A stretch of 64,000 nucleotides of DNA from Microbacterium flavum (GTDB lineage Bacteria; Actinomycetota; Actinomycetes; Actinomycetales; Microbacteriaceae): NCBI RefSeq assembly GCF_018717645.1, contig NZ_JAFLHG010000006.1, positions 160,926 through 224,925 of the forward strand, written 5' to 3'. Shown one piece after another: positions 20,201 to 31,344 of the stretch (within the stretch, counting starts at the first letter, position 1; each line of letters begins with the position of its first letter). Below the pieces are notes generated by a model. It ran no database searches. It was not told where the DNA came from and saw nothing but the letters and a program-made list of their open reading frames with translations. The translations under genes were made by a program, and so were the position numbers.

Positions 20201-21892
20201 GTGCGGCAGAAGCTGAGGGCGGTCTTCTCACGGCGGACGCTCGGCGCGGACCTGCGCGCGGGGGTGGTCCTCGGAGTCGAGAGCGTCCCCGACGGCCTGG
20301 CTTCGGGGTTGCTCGCGGGCGTGAACCCCCTCGCCGGACTCTACGGCTACCTGTTCGGCATGGTCGGGGCGGCCTTCTTCACGAGCAGCGCCTTCATGGC
20401 CGTGCAGGCGACGGGGGCGATGTCCCTCGTCGTGGCCGATGCCGGGCTGGAGACGCGGCCCGATCCCGATCGCGCCCTGTACACCCTCGCCATCCTCACG
20501 GGCATCATCATGATCGTCGCCGCCCTGATCGGCGCGGGTCGGCTGGTGAGCTTCGTGCCCACCGCCGTCATGACGGGCTTCGTCACCGCCGTCGGCGTGA
20601 ACATCGTCCTCGGGCAGCTGTCCAACTTCACCGGGTACGGCGCGCAGGGGGCGAACCGCATCGCCAAGACGATCGACGTCCTCCTCCATCTTCCGCGGTG
20701 GAGCCTGGGCGCGGTGATCGTCGGAGCGATCACCGTGCTCATCATCGTGCTGCTGGCTCCCACGAGGGTCGCGGGGATGGGACTGGTCGTCGCCGTGGTC
20801 GTCGGGTCCGCGGCCGCCGCGCTCCTCGACATCTGGATGTCGACGTCCGTCGTCGTGCTGGATGACCTCGTGGAGGTGCCACGAGGCCTGCCGCTGCCTG
20901 TCCTCCCATCGCTGGATGACGTGGTCTTCCTCATAGTCCCGGCGTTCTCGCTGGCGTTCGTCGGCATCGTCCAGGGGGCGGGGGTCTCCGCCGGGATCCC
21001 GACCGTCGACGGCAAGCCCTCCGACCCCTCGAAGGACTTCCTCGGCCAGGGGATCGGCAACGTCGCCGCCGGGCTCTTCCGCGGCATGCCCGTCGGGGGG
21101 TCGATGTCGGCATCCGCGCTCATCGTGGCGGCCGGTGCGCGCACGCGTCTGGCGCTCGTCGTCTCCGGCATCGTCATGGCGATCGTGCTGTTCGTCGCCT
21201 CGGATCTGGTCGCGTATGTCGCCATGCCGGCCCTCGCCGCACTGCTGATCGTCGTCGGCGTGCAGACCATCAAACCGAGCCGGGTGTACTCGGTGCTCAA
21301 GACCGGACCGCTGCAGAGCACGATCATGGGTGTGACGTTCGTGCTGACTCTCCTGATCCCCCTGCAGTTCGCTGTTCTCGTGGGGGTGGGTCTCGGGATC
21401 ATCCTGTTCGTGGTGCAGCAGTCCAATCGGGTGCGCGTGCGTCGTGTCGATCTGCTGGCCGACGGCCGGATGCGCGAGTCCGACCCGCCGAGGGTGGTTC
21501 CCGGTGGCGCGGTCCTCGTGCTGCAGCCGTACGGGAGTCTGTTCTTCGCGAGCGCCCCGACGGTGCAGAAGCAGCTCCCGGCCGCGACCGGCGACTCGCG
21601 CCACGCGGCCGTCGTGGTCAGACTGCGGGGCACGGATCAGATCGGATTGGCGTTGATCGACGTGCTGCGCCGCTACGCGGCGGAGCTGGTCGCCGTGGAT
21701 GCGAGCCTCCGTATCGTCGCGAGTGAGCAACGCGTGCTGACGCAGCTGCGGCGCAGCGGGCTGTCCGGCGACCTCGGGCCCGACCGCGTGTACGAGGGCA
21801 CCGAGTGGATCGGGAAGAGCCTGCGCGTCGCCGTCGCCGACGCCCAGGACGAGATCGACGCGCGGCGCGGACGGCCGGGCGGCAGCGACTGA
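20201..21892 (+). CDS. SulP/SLC26-family anion transporter with STAS-like domain
   Basis: About 563 residues. The membrane core opens LRAGVVLGVESVPDGLASGLLAGVNPLAGLYG, the SulP family entry, with 10-12 helices ending near residue 430; a cytoplasmic STAS-like domain starts at VLVLQPYGSLFF. Members carry sulfate, bicarbonate, C4-dicarboxylates or other anions; substrate not determinable. GTG 20201 is preferred to GTG 20195 because TAGCGT (20189-20194) then sits six bases before the start, the leaderless spacing used by many genes here. The difference is two residues. Confidence 0.9.
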   Translation: MRQKLRAVFSRRTLGADLRAGVVLGVESVPDGLASGLLAGVNPLAGLYGYLFGMVGAAFFTSSAFMAVQATGAMSLVVADAGLETRPDPDRALYTLAILTGIIMIVAALIGAGRLVSFVPTAVMTGFVTAVGVNIVLGQLSNFTGYGAQGANRIAKTIDVLLHLPRWSLGAVIVGAITVLIIVLLAPTRVAGMGLVVAVVVGSAAAALLDIWMSTSVVVLDDLVEVPRGLPLPVLPSLDDVVFLIVPAFSLAFVGIVQGAGVSAGIPTVDGKPSDPSKDFLGQGIGNVAAGLFRGMPVGGSMSASALIVAAGARTRLALVVSGIVMAIVLFVASDLVAYVAMPALAALLIVVGVQTIKPSRVYSVLKTGPLQSTIMGVTFVLTLLIPLQFAVLVGVGLGIILFVVQQSNRVRVRRVDLLADGRMRESDPPRVVPGGAVLVLQPYGSLFFASAPTVQKQLPAATGDSRHAAVVVRLRGTDQIGLALIDVLRRYAAELVAVDASLRIVASEQRVLTQLRRSGLSGDLGPDRVYEGTEWIGKSLRVAVADAQDEIDARRGRPGGSD

Positions 21893-21953
21893 CGCGCGGC
21901 ACCGTGATCATCGGGATGATGCCGGATGGACTGCGCGCGCCGCCCGCGTGCGG

Positions 21954-22601
21954 TCAGCTCGGATCCAGGCGCAGCACATCGCCCCCGCCGACGAGCGGGA
22001 CATCGTCCACGAGACGCAGGGAGCGGGCCAGATCGTCGAGGGCGCGCTCGGCGGTGCCGAAGCTCGTGCGATCGCCGCCGATCGCGGTCAGCGTCACGAA
22101 AGCCGAGCCGGTGTCCCACGTGTAGGTCACGGTGGGCGGCGGGGGAGGGTTATCCGATCCCGCGCCCTGCGTCGCCGGCAGCGGCGCCGCGAGCTTCTCG
22201 CCCGCGCCGAGGGAGGGCGTGCGGAACTCCTCTGTGTCGTCGTACTCGATCGGCATCATCGCGCGCGCCGTCCGCAGCTGCGCGGTCGCCTGCTGGACCT
22301 GCGCGAGCGCCACGACACGCTCGGGATCGTTCTTCCACACCCAGACGAGCACCCGCCCGTCCGCCCGCCGAAGGAGCGCCGGAACGGCTTGGCTCATCGC
22401 CCACGCCGCGACCCCTCGACCGGCTCGGGGGCCGGCACCGGCTCGGGGGCCGGCGGCGGCACCGGGACCGCCCATCATGGCGCCCGCGTGCGTCAGCAGC
22501 ATCGCGATGGCGCGCTTCCGGTGGCGTCGTCCGCGCAGTCCGAACGATCCGGTGACGGGCACCCAGATCGCGGGGTCGGCATCCGCCTGCAATCGCATCA
22601 T
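21954..22601 (-). CDS. Hypothetical protein with repeat-derived segment
   Basis: 215-residue protein with no family I recognise. No signal peptide or membrane helix is evident. An N-terminal stretch (QADADPAIWVPVTGSFGLRG) and the C-terminal half (VVALAQVQQATAQLRTARAMM..) look like ordinary folded sequence. Between them residues about 45-65 are Gly/Ala/Pro/Arg-rich and encoded by a palindromic repeat arm (22410-22431) partly duplicated next to it. ATG 22601 is chosen because TACCCT lies six bases upstream, matching the leaderless pattern. It is divergent from the glycosyltransferase genes. Confidence 0.65.
   Translation of the reverse strand: MMRLQADADPAIWVPVTGSFGLRGRRHRKRAIAMLLTHAGAMMGGPGAAAGPRAGAGPRAGRGVAAWAMSQAVPALLRRADGRVLVWVWKNDPERVVALAQVQQATAQLRTARAMMPIEYDDTEEFRTPSLGAGEKLAAPLPATQGAGSDNPPPPPTVTYTWDTGSAFVTLTAIGGDRTSFGTAERALDDLARSLRLVDDVPLVGGGDVLRLDPS
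22410..22431 (+). repeat. Palindromic repeat arm inside a coding sequence
   Basis: GACCCCTCGACCGGCTCGGG plus GG matches one arm of the repeat at 63543 and the element at 16222. Its second half (CCGGCTCGGGGGCCGG) is duplicated immediately downstream. It lies in frame inside the hypothetical gene on the minus strand. Confidence 0.55.
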
Positions 22602-22712
22602 GCGTCCAGGGTAGGCGGCGCGCGCGACAGGCCCGAAAAGGGCGCTCGGGTAGACTGGGCGGGTCGTCGACACATCCGTCGCCCCGCCGCAGAGTTAGGC
22701 AGCCACCCACCC

Positions 22713-23951
22713 GTGACTTCCCCCGCGACACCCCCCGCCAGCCCCGGGAGCGAGTCCGCCCGATCCGACGCGTCCTCGCGCGAGCCGCTGACGGTCGTCA
22801 TCGCCGCCGACACCTTCGCGCCCGATATCAACGGCGCCGCGCGCTTCGCGGAGCGTCTCGCGGCGGGTCTCGCCGGCCGCGGCCACCACGTGCACATCGT
22901 GACTCCGAGCGTCGGCTACCGCAACCACGGCGTGTTCACCGAGAACATCGAGGGCCAGGACCTCACCGTGCACCGCCTCCCCGGCGTCCGCTGGCCCCCG
23001 CACGACTGGCTGCGCTTCGTGTGGCCGTGGCGGGCGAAGCACTACGCGCGGAAGATCCTCACCGACGTGAAGCCCGATGTCGTGCACAGCCAGTCGCACA
23101 TCGTCATCGGCCGCGGACTCACGCGCATCGCACGCCAGCGCGGCATCCCGGTCGTGGCCACCAACCACGTCATGGCCGAGAACATCATCGACTTCACGAC
23201 CCTGCCGCCTGTGCTCGACAAGGTGGTCGTCAAGCTCGCGTGGGACGACGCCAAGCGGACCTTCGACATGTCGCGCGCCGTGACGACGCCGACGCGCAAG
23301 GCGGCGGAGTTCCTCGAGCAGACGATCGACATCCAGGGCGTCATCCCGATCAGCTGCGGGATCGACAAGCGCAACTACACGCCGGATCTCACCCCTCGAC
23401 AGCACCACCGCGTGCTGTTCGTCGGCCGCCTCACGACCGAGAAGCATGTCGAGGTGACGCTGCAGGCCGTCGCGCGGCTCGCCCCCGAACTGCCCGACAT
23501 CACCTTCGACATCGTCGGCGGCGGCGACCAGCGCCGCAACCTCGAGCAGACCGTCCAGCGCCTCGGCATCGAGGACCGGGTCGTCTTCCACGGCCGCGTC
23601 GGCGAGGAGGAGCTGCGCGCCTCGTACGGCACGGCGGATGTCTTCGCGATCGCCTCGATCGCCGAGCTGCAGTCCATCGCGACGATGGAGGCCATGGCAT
23701 CCGGACTGCCGATCGTCGCCGCCAACGCCGTCGCCCTGCCGCACCTCGTGCAGGACGGCGAGAACGGCTACCTGTTCGAGCCCGGTGATGTCAGCGACCT
23801 CGCCGACAAGCTCCGCCGCGTCCTGACGGCGAGCCCCGAGGAGTACCTGCGGATGCAGGAGGCATCGCTGAAGGGCGTCGAGATCCACGACATCGAGCGG
23901 ACCCTCGACACGTTCGAGAAGCTGTACCGCGGCGAACCGCTCGCGGGCTGA
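22713..23951 (+). CDS. GT4-family glycosyltransferase (likely lipid-linked mannosyl/glucosyl transferase)
   Basis: 412 residues, GT-B fold. The N-terminal domain has the glycine loop FAPDINGAARFAERLAAGLAGRGH. The C-terminal nucleotide-sugar domain has VGRLTTEKHVEVTL and the EX7E-like block ELQSIATMEAMASGLPIV. This resembles actinobacterial enzymes that transfer mannose or glucose to diacylglycerol or phosphatidylinositol at the cytoplasmic membrane; the exact acceptor is inferred only. GTG 22713 is the first start consistent with the fold. TAGACT at 22651-22656 may be the -10 box, giving a leader of about 50 bases. The next gene, also GT4, follows after 10 bases. Confidence 0.85.
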   Translation: MTSPATPPASPGSESARSDASSREPLTVVIAADTFAPDINGAARFAERLAAGLAGRGHHVHIVTPSVGYRNHGVFTENIEGQDLTVHRLPGVRWPPHDWLRFVWPWRAKHYARKILTDVKPDVVHSQSHIVIGRGLTRIARQRGIPVVATNHVMAENIIDFTTLPPVLDKVVVKLAWDDAKRTFDMSRAVTTPTRKAAEFLEQTIDIQGVIPISCGIDKRNYTPDLTPRQHHRVLFVGRLTTEKHVEVTLQAVARLAPELPDITFDIVGGGDQRRNLEQTVQRLGIEDRVVFHGRVGEEELRASYGTADVFAIASIAELQSIATMEAMASGLPIVAANAVALPHLVQDGENGYLFEPGDVSDLADKLRRVLTASPEEYLRMQEASLKGVEIHDIERTLDTFEKLYRGEPLAG

Positions 23952-23961
23952 GAGGCGAGCG

Positions 23962-25074
23962 ATGCGCCTGCTCTTCGACGCGCGGTACATCCGCACCGAC
24001 TTCCACGACGGCATCAGCCGGTATTCGGCCGAGCTCGCCGCCGCCGTCGCGACCCAAGCCCCCGAACGCGGCGTGCAGGTCGTGTTCCTCATCCACGACG
24101 AGGCGCAGCTCGCGTTCCTTCCGACCGGGGCGCGCACCCTCCGCATCCACCCGCCGACCGCGGTGCGCGAGCCGTTCACGGCGCTCCTGCTGAACCGTCA
24201 CCGGCCGGATGCCGTGTTCTCGCCGATGCAGACGATCGGATCCGCCGGCCGCAGGTTCGGGCTCATCCTGACGTTGCACGACACGATCTACTACCGTCAT
24301 CGCACCCCTCCGCGCGACCTGCCGTGGTACGTGCGGCTCGGGTGGCGGCTCTTCCACCTGTCGTACGTCCCGCAGCGGCTGACGCTCGACGCCGCCGACG
24401 TCGTCGCCACGGTCAGTGAGACGAGCGCCGCGGAGTTCGCGCGAGTCCGCCTCACGAAGCGGCCGGTCGTCGTCGTCCCGAATGCGCCGCAGCGTCTCGC
24501 GGAGCTGCTGCCGGATGGTGTCGCGGAGGGGGCGTCGGTGACCCCCGGCACCCGGAACCTCGTCTACATGGGCTCGTTCATGCCATACAAGAACGTCGAG
24601 ACGCTGATCCGCGCGGTCGGGGAGCTCCCCGGTCGGACGCTCCACCTGCTGTCGCGGATCTCCCCGCACCGCCGCGCCGAGCTCGAGGCTCTCATCCGGC
24701 CCTCCGGCGGCGACGTCGTCTTCCACGGCGGCGTGACGGATGCCGAGTACGCGCGCCTCCTCGCGCGCGAGGCCGTGCTCGTCTCGGCGTCCCTCGACGA
24801 GGGCTACGGACTGCCCGTCGCCGAGGCGCTCGCTCTCGGCGTCCCTGCCGTGGTCACCGACATGCCGATCTTCCGCGAGGTGGCCGGGGCCGGGGCGCTG
24901 TACGCGCCGGGCGAGGATGCCGCGGCCTTCGCCGCCGGCATCCGCGCCCTCGACGACCCCGCTCGTCGCGCCGAGGTCATCGCCGCAGGGACCGCGCACA
25001 TCGCACGCTTCGACTGGGGCAGGTCCGCGAGCGTGCTGCTCGACGCCGTCGCGACGTTGCCCACGCGGGGCTGA
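23962..25074 (+). CDS. GT4-family glycosyltransferase
   Basis: 370 residues, second glycosyltransferase of a two-gene operon. The N-terminal domain includes DGISRYSAELAAAV and LTLHDTIYYRHRTPP. The C-terminal domain has MGSFMPYKNVETLIRA and the donor-binding SLDEGYGLPVAEALALGVP. Neighbouring GT4 enzymes often act in series on one glycolipid or polysaccharide; that is inference. Convergent with the DUF2254 gene 18 bases away. Confidence 0.87.
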   Translation: MRLLFDARYIRTDFHDGISRYSAELAAAVATQAPERGVQVVFLIHDEAQLAFLPTGARTLRIHPPTAVREPFTALLLNRHRPDAVFSPMQTIGSAGRRFGLILTLHDTIYYRHRTPPRDLPWYVRLGWRLFHLSYVPQRLTLDAADVVATVSETSAAEFARVRLTKRPVVVVPNAPQRLAELLPDGVAEGASVTPGTRNLVYMGSFMPYKNVETLIRAVGELPGRTLHLLSRISPHRRAELEALIRPSGGDVVFHGGVTDAEYARLLAREAVLVSASLDEGYGLPVAEALALGVPAVVTDMPIFREVAGAGALYAPGEDAAAFAAGIRALDDPARRAEVIAAGTAHIARFDWGRSASVLLDAVATLPTRG

Positions 25075-25092
25075 CGGCGCACGTCTCCGCGC

Positions 25093-26328
25093 TCAGGCGG
25101 CCGGCCGTCCGGTCGCCGCGCGCAGCGACCGCCCGTCCTGCTCCGGGAGCTCGGCCAGCGCACGACGGAGCGCGTCGGATGCCGCCTCCGAGAAGACCGC
25201 TCCGCGGTCCTCGGCCGCGATCGCCAGCGCGGAGAGGGTCTTCTGCAGCCGGATGGCGACTTCGACCATCCCCGCGCCATCGCGCGAGACGGGGCGGAAC
25301 CCGTCCTCGACGAGGTCCTTGAGGCGCACCGCCTCGACCTCGACGTGCGGGTAGCGGATCTCGTCGGACGGCGTCTCGCCGAGCGCCGCCGTGAACACGC
25401 GTTGCAGCGCTCCCAGCACGTCGATCGCGGTTCCGGGGTCGTTCGTCGAGGGGGAGAGGGCGCGACTCGCGATCTCGGCGAGGGCGATGACCCCCAGCCG
25501 GGGGTCCTGGTCGTAGGTGCGGTGGCTCTCGATCTGGAACGCCCGGCGAACGGCGGCGGTGTCCTCCTCGGAGAGGGCGCCTTCCGCCACATGCACGAGG
25601 GGGCCTGCGGCGTCGGCCATCCCACCCGGAAGAGTCGCCACAGCCAGCCGCGTGCGGGAGCGCTCCGCGATGCGCTCGAGCGCGGCGATGTCGACGAACG
25701 CGACGTAGCCCGTCGTCTCGCCGAAGATCGGCCGGCCGTCCTCGGCATCCGCCCGGCGCGGCGTCGCGTAGGCGGTGGGAGCGCTCGCCCACTGCCGGAG
25801 GGACTCCGTCGCCGCCCGTTCGGTGCGGTCGATGACATCCGACATGCGACCGAAGCGCGTGAGGTGCGAGATCCATCGCAGCAGGGTCACGACGACGACC
25901 GCGATGACGACGAGGGTGCCGAGGAAGAGGACGGTGCGTCCCTCGTCGGTGTAATAGCCCGTGGAGAGGGCGATGATGCCGACGAGCGAGAACACGAACG
26001 ATCCGACGAAGGTGGACAGGACGTTCTGCGACGTCGTGTCATCCATGAGCAGCTGCGTCGCGCGGGGTGTGGCGTGAGTCGTGGCCGAGGAGTAGGCGGT
26101 GACCATGGCGGTGAGCGAGAACGTCGTCACCGCGAGCATCGAGCTGGCCAGGATCTGCAGGATCGACCCGACCGAGCCCTGACCGAGATCGATCGTGAGG
26201 TTCCACGGGAGCACGGTGCCGAACGCCCCGGCGACGAGAGCGAGGGCCACGGCCCCCAGCGTCAGCAGCGCCGCGCGGAACCAGATCCGGCGTGCCAGTC
26301 GCCCGAGGAAAAGCGTCGTTCGTCCCAT
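25093..26328 (-). CDS. DUF2254 family membrane protein
   Basis: 411 residues. The N-terminal half holds four membrane helices with the family motif MLAVTTFSLTAMVTAYSSA near residues 65-85. A soluble C-terminal half includes SPSTNDPGTAIDVLGAL. Function of the family is unknown. ATG 26328 follows GGAGAGG. It lies 17 bases after a small DUF4190-like membrane gene and is probably co-transcribed with it. Confidence 0.87.
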   Translation of the reverse strand: MGRTTLFLGRLARRIWFRAALLTLGAVALALVAGAFGTVLPWNLTIDLGQGSVGSILQILASSMLAVTTFSLTAMVTAYSSATTHATPRATQLLMDDTTSQNVLSTFVGSFVFSLVGIIALSTGYYTDEGRTVLFLGTLVVIAVVVVTLLRWISHLTRFGRMSDVIDRTERAATESLRQWASAPTAYATPRRADAEDGRPIFGETTGYVAFVDIAALERIAERSRTRLAVATLPGGMADAAGPLVHVAEGALSEEDTAAVRRAFQIESHRTYDQDPRLGVIALAEIASRALSPSTNDPGTAIDVLGALQRVFTAALGETPSDEIRYPHVEVEAVRLKDLVEDGFRPVSRDGAGMVEVAIRLQKTLSALAIAAEDRGAVFSEAASDALRRALAELPEQDGRSLRAATGRPAA

Positions 26329-26345
26329 GACCTCTCCGTGGCGCC

Positions 26346-26831
26346 TCAGTACGTGGCGACGAGCGTGTAGAGGAATCCGATGAGCGCGCCGGCTGCCGCC
26401 GCCGCTCCGAGTCCGATGCCGATCCCGGCCGGCAGCGGCGCGTCCCGACGCGCGAGCAGACCGAAGACGATCGCGCCGACGCCGGTGAGAAGGGACAGGA
26501 TGCCGATGACCAGGCTCACGAGCGACCACACCGCGTAGTTCCCGCTCCCGACCACCGCGCGCAGCGCGAACGGCTGGAACAGGGACATGGCCAGCGGGAA
26601 CGCCCCGAGGATCACCGCGAGGAGCGCGAGCCCGCGCCGGGATCCGGCCGCCGGCATCGGTGCCGGGGCGGCGCCCCACGCCGGCTGGGCATAGGAGCCG
26701 GGAGCCTGCGGAGGCTGCGGCGGCTGGCCGTATTCCGGCGCCCCGTAGCCCGGGGCGCCGGAATACCCGTGCGGCGGCACGGCCGGTGAGGGCTGACCGG
26801 GCGGGGTCTGCGACGGATCCGGTGTCGACAT
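26346..26831 (-). CDS. Small membrane protein, DUF4190-like, with Pro/Gly/Tyr-rich N-terminus
   Basis: 161 residues. The first 60 are a Pro/Gly/Gln/Tyr-rich disordered region with repeated GYGAP/EYGQP units; three hydrophobic helices follow (GLALLAVILGAFPLAM, VWSLVSLVIGILSLLTGVGAIVFGL, GIGLGAAAAAGALIGFLYTL). This is the layout of DUF4190-type actinobacterial membrane proteins. ATG 26831 is preceded by AGAGGAGG, and a -10-like TAGAGT lies at 26856-26861, giving a short leader. Confidence 0.8.
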   Translation of the reverse strand: MSTPDPSQTPPGQPSPAVPPHGYSGAPGYGAPEYGQPPQPPQAPGSYAQPAWGAAPAPMPAAGSRRGLALLAVILGAFPLAMSLFQPFALRAVVGSGNYAVWSLVSLVIGILSLLTGVGAIVFGLLARRDAPLPAGIGIGLGAAAAAGALIGFLYTLVATY

Positions 26832-26872
26832 GGACGCCTCCTCTGAACGGGTTCCACTCTAGGGCGGAGGTC

Positions 26873-26895
26873 GGCCCCCGACAGCCCCGGGGGCC
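26873..26895 (-). terminator. GC hairpin after the 39-residue peptide gene
   Basis: GGCCCCCG and CGGGGGCC form a perfect 8-bp stem around a 7-base loop. It lies about 20 bases beyond the stop of the small gene ending at 26916 and before the promoter of the DUF4190-like gene. Confidence 0.55.
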
Positions 26896-26915
26896 GGCCG
26901 CCCTGGAGATCGCGG

Positions 26916-27035
26916 TCAGGGGAGCCGGGACGGGTCGGTGGGGATGCGGCGGTAGCCGTCTGCGCGCAGCGCGCGGATCGTCGTGACGATCCCGAGAGTG
27001 GACAGGAGTGCGGTGAGGATGAGAACGAGGGTCAT
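26916..27035 (-). CDS. 39-residue single-span membrane peptide
   Basis: A short gene encoding one N-terminal hydrophobic helix (TLVLILTALLSTLGIVTTI) followed by a basic, hydrophilic tail ending SRLP. Support for it being real: ATG 27035 is exactly seven bases after TAGCTT (27043-27048), the leaderless spacing seen across the window. It ends before a terminator hairpin and fills an otherwise empty divergent region. It faces a GlxA-type regulator, with 71 bases between the two starts. Function unknown. Confidence 0.7.
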   Translation of the reverse strand: MTLVLILTALLSTLGIVTTIRALRADGYRRIPTDPSRLP

Positions 27036-27106
27036 GGCGAAAAAGCTACGCTCGATGCGAAACAGTCACGAGTGGCAGAAGGGACGGTGTGTGTATGATT
27101 TCTGCC

Positions 27107-28090
27107 ATGCACACGATCGCCTGCGTCGTCCAACCCGGGTTCGCGCCGTTCGAGTTCGGCCTCGCCTGCGAGGCGTTCGGCCTCGATCGCACCGATGACG
27201 GCATCCCGATGTTCGACTTCCGCATCGTCACGCCCGATCCAGGCGTCGTGGCGAGCAACATCGGCTTCTCGATCAATGTCGAGAACGACCTCGCCTTCGC
27301 GGACGAGGCCGACCTCGTCGTGATCACGCCGATCCCGCGGGACGCGTGGGACGCGGTCGACGAGCGCGTGTGCGAGGTGGTCCGCCGCGCCGTCGCGCGC
27401 GGCGCGTGGGTGCTCACGGTGTGCAGCGGGTCGTTCGTCGTCGCGGCATCCGGGGTCCTCTCCGGCAGGCGCGCGACGACCCACTGGCGGTACGCCGAGA
27501 CGATGTCGCGGATGTACCCCGACATCGACGTCGACCCGAACGTGCTCTACGTGCAGGACGGACGCATCATCACGAGCGCCGGGACGGCGGCCGGGCTGGA
27601 TGCCTGCCTGCACCTGCTCCGCCTCGAACTCGGCGCCGAGATGACCAACACGATCGCGCGCCGCATGGTCGTGCCGCCACAGCGCGACGGCGGCCAGGCC
27701 CAGTTCATCGCCGCGCCTCTGCCGGTGAGTGCCTCGATGTCCCTCGCGCCGGTCACCGACTGGGTGCTCCAGAACCTCACCCTCGACCTGTCGGTCGATC
27801 AGCTCGCCGCACGTGCGCACATGTCGCCGCGCACCTTCGCGCGCCGCTTCAAGGCCGACTACGGCACGACGCCCGCCGCATGGCTCGCGCGCCAGCGGAT
27901 CATCCACGCCCAGCGCCTTCTCGAGCGCACCGACCTCGGCCTCGACGCCGTCGCCTTCGAGGCCGGCTTCGGATCTGCGGCGGTGCTGCGCCAGAACTTC
28001 ACCCGGATGCTCGGGCTCAGCCCCACGGCGTATCGCGCGAGATTCTCCTGCACGACGGAGGAGGCGACCTCGCGCGACGCCGCCGCATGA
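27107..28090 (+). CDS. GlxA-type transcriptional regulator (DJ-1/PfpI domain plus AraC HTH)
   Basis: 327 residues. Residues 1-190 form a class-I glutamine-amidotransferase-like (DJ-1/PfpI) domain with a cysteine at the elbow in LTVCSGSFVVAASG. Residues about 215-315 are an AraC/XylS double helix-turn-helix containing LAARAHMSPRTFARRF and FEAGFGSAAVLRQNF. Family members sense small metabolites, but the ligand here is unknown. ATG 27107 is used because TATGAT (27094-27099) lies seven bases upstream, so the transcript is probably leaderless; ATG 27095 would overlap that box. Confidence 0.9.
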   Translation: MHTIACVVQPGFAPFEFGLACEAFGLDRTDDGIPMFDFRIVTPDPGVVASNIGFSINVENDLAFADEADLVVITPIPRDAWDAVDERVCEVVRRAVARGAWVLTVCSGSFVVAASGVLSGRRATTHWRYAETMSRMYPDIDVDPNVLYVQDGRIITSAGTAAGLDACLHLLRLELGAEMTNTIARRMVVPPQRDGGQAQFIAAPLPVSASMSLAPVTDWVLQNLTLDLSVDQLAARAHMSPRTFARRFKADYGTTPAAWLARQRIIHAQRLLERTDLGLDAVAFEAGFGSAAVLRQNFTRMLGLSPTAYRARFSCTTEEATSRDAAA

Positions 28091-28111
28091 CGCTGTCGCC
28101 GGTGCTCCCCC

Positions 28112-28160
28112 TTGATACCCTGCCTCGGACATTGCTAAACTTGAGCCATAACGACTCAAC
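28112..28160 (+). promoter_or_regulatory. clpB promoter with HspR (HAIR) operator
   Basis: TTGATA (28112-28117) and TAAACT (28136-28141) are 18 bases apart. CTTGAGC-N7-ACTCAAC at 28140-28160 is a HAIR site starting at the edge of the -10 box, so bound HspR would block initiation. It closely matches the dnaK operator at 12223 in sequence. Confidence 0.9.
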
Positions 28161-28188
28161 TTAGAGTCGATCGATTTCAGGAGAAACC

Positions 28189-30414
<2,226 letters not shown>

Positions 30415-30438
30415 CCCGAGTCGGGCGCGACGGGGCCG

Positions 30439-30472
30439 CGCGTGAGGCCCGAACGGGGCGCGCCCTCACGCG
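30439..30472. terminator. Bidirectional hairpin between clpB and the UbiA gene
   Basis: CGCGTGAGG and CCTCACGCG form a 9-bp perfect stem with a 16-base loop. The UbiA stop codon is inside the right arm. The two genes converge here 51 bases apart. Confidence 0.6.
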
Positions 30473-31344
30473 GCGACGCTGACGCCGGCGACGGCGAGCT
30501 GGACGGCGAGGACCAGCGCCGCGAGCATCACGAGGCGGAAGACCGTGCGGTCGGGTCGCCGGACGGCGCGCACGAGACCCGCGGTCGCGATCGCCAGCAC
30601 GATGACGAGCCCGGCCGTGACGACCGGCGCGATCCCCGCCGGTCCCGCGCCCGCAGATCCGGGCACGACGGAACCGACGGCCACCGCGATCGCTCCGGCC
30701 GCGACGGCGACGAAGGCGACGACGGCGCTCGTCCGCGGTCCGAGGCGGTGCGGCAGTCCGCGGATCCCCGTCGCGGCATCGTCGTCGAGGTCGGGGAGCA
30801 CGTTGGAGAAGTGGACGGCCACGCCGAGCATCGCCCCGGCGGCGGACGCCCACAGGGTGGCGGGCAGCGGATCGGCGCGCGCCAGCGTCGCCAGCGACGG
30901 GAACAGGCCGAAGCTGATCGCGAAGGGCAGGGCGGATGCCGCGGTCCGCTTGAGCCACGCGTTGTAGCTCCACGCGGAGGCGAGCGCCACGACGTGGACG
31001 CCGAGGAACGCCGGACCGAGCACCGCGGACATCCCGAGCGCGACGACGAGCGCGACGGAGGCGGCCACCCCCACGGCGCGTGCGCTGATCTCCCCGCGCG
31101 CGATCGGCTTGTCGGCGCGTCCGACCGCGGCATCCCTGCGCGCATCGATCGCATCGTTGGACCAGCCGACCGACAGCTGTCCCGCGAAGACGGCGCCCCC
31201 GAGGAGCGCCAGGCGTGCGGCGTCGAGCCCCGCCGACACGCCGAGGACCACCGCGAGGACCGTCACCACCACGGTCGGACCGGGATGACTCGAGCGCCAC
31301 AGCGCCGGCAGCGTGGACAGCGTCCGAAGCGCCCGCGGGGTCAC
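30466..31344 (-). CDS. UbiA-family prenyltransferase of the type III PKS cluster
   Basis: 292-residue integral membrane prenyltransferase. Both aspartate-rich substrate motifs are intact: NDAIDARRD in the first loop (Mg2+/prenyl diphosphate binding) and DLDDDAATGIR in the second. About eight membrane helices. In the agq cluster of Actinoplanes missouriensis a UbiA enzyme (AgqB) prenylates a PKS-derived phenolic lipid, and the same role is inferred here. GTG 31344 overlaps the stop of the upstream monooxygenase (GTGA), placing it last of four coupled genes. Confidence 0.88.
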   Translation of the reverse strand: MTPRALRTLSTLPALWRSSHPGPTVVVTVLAVVLGVSAGLDAARLALLGGAVFAGQLSVGWSNDAIDARRDAAVGRADKPIARGEISARAVGVAASVALVVALGMSAVLGPAFLGVHVVALASAWSYNAWLKRTAASALPFAISFGLFPSLATLARADPLPATLWASAAGAMLGVAVHFSNVLPDLDDDAATGIRGLPHRLGPRTSAVVAFVAVAAGAIAVAVGSVVPGSAGAGPAGIAPVVTAGLVIVLAIATAGLVRAVRRPDRTVFRLVMLAALVLAVQLAVAGVSVAA

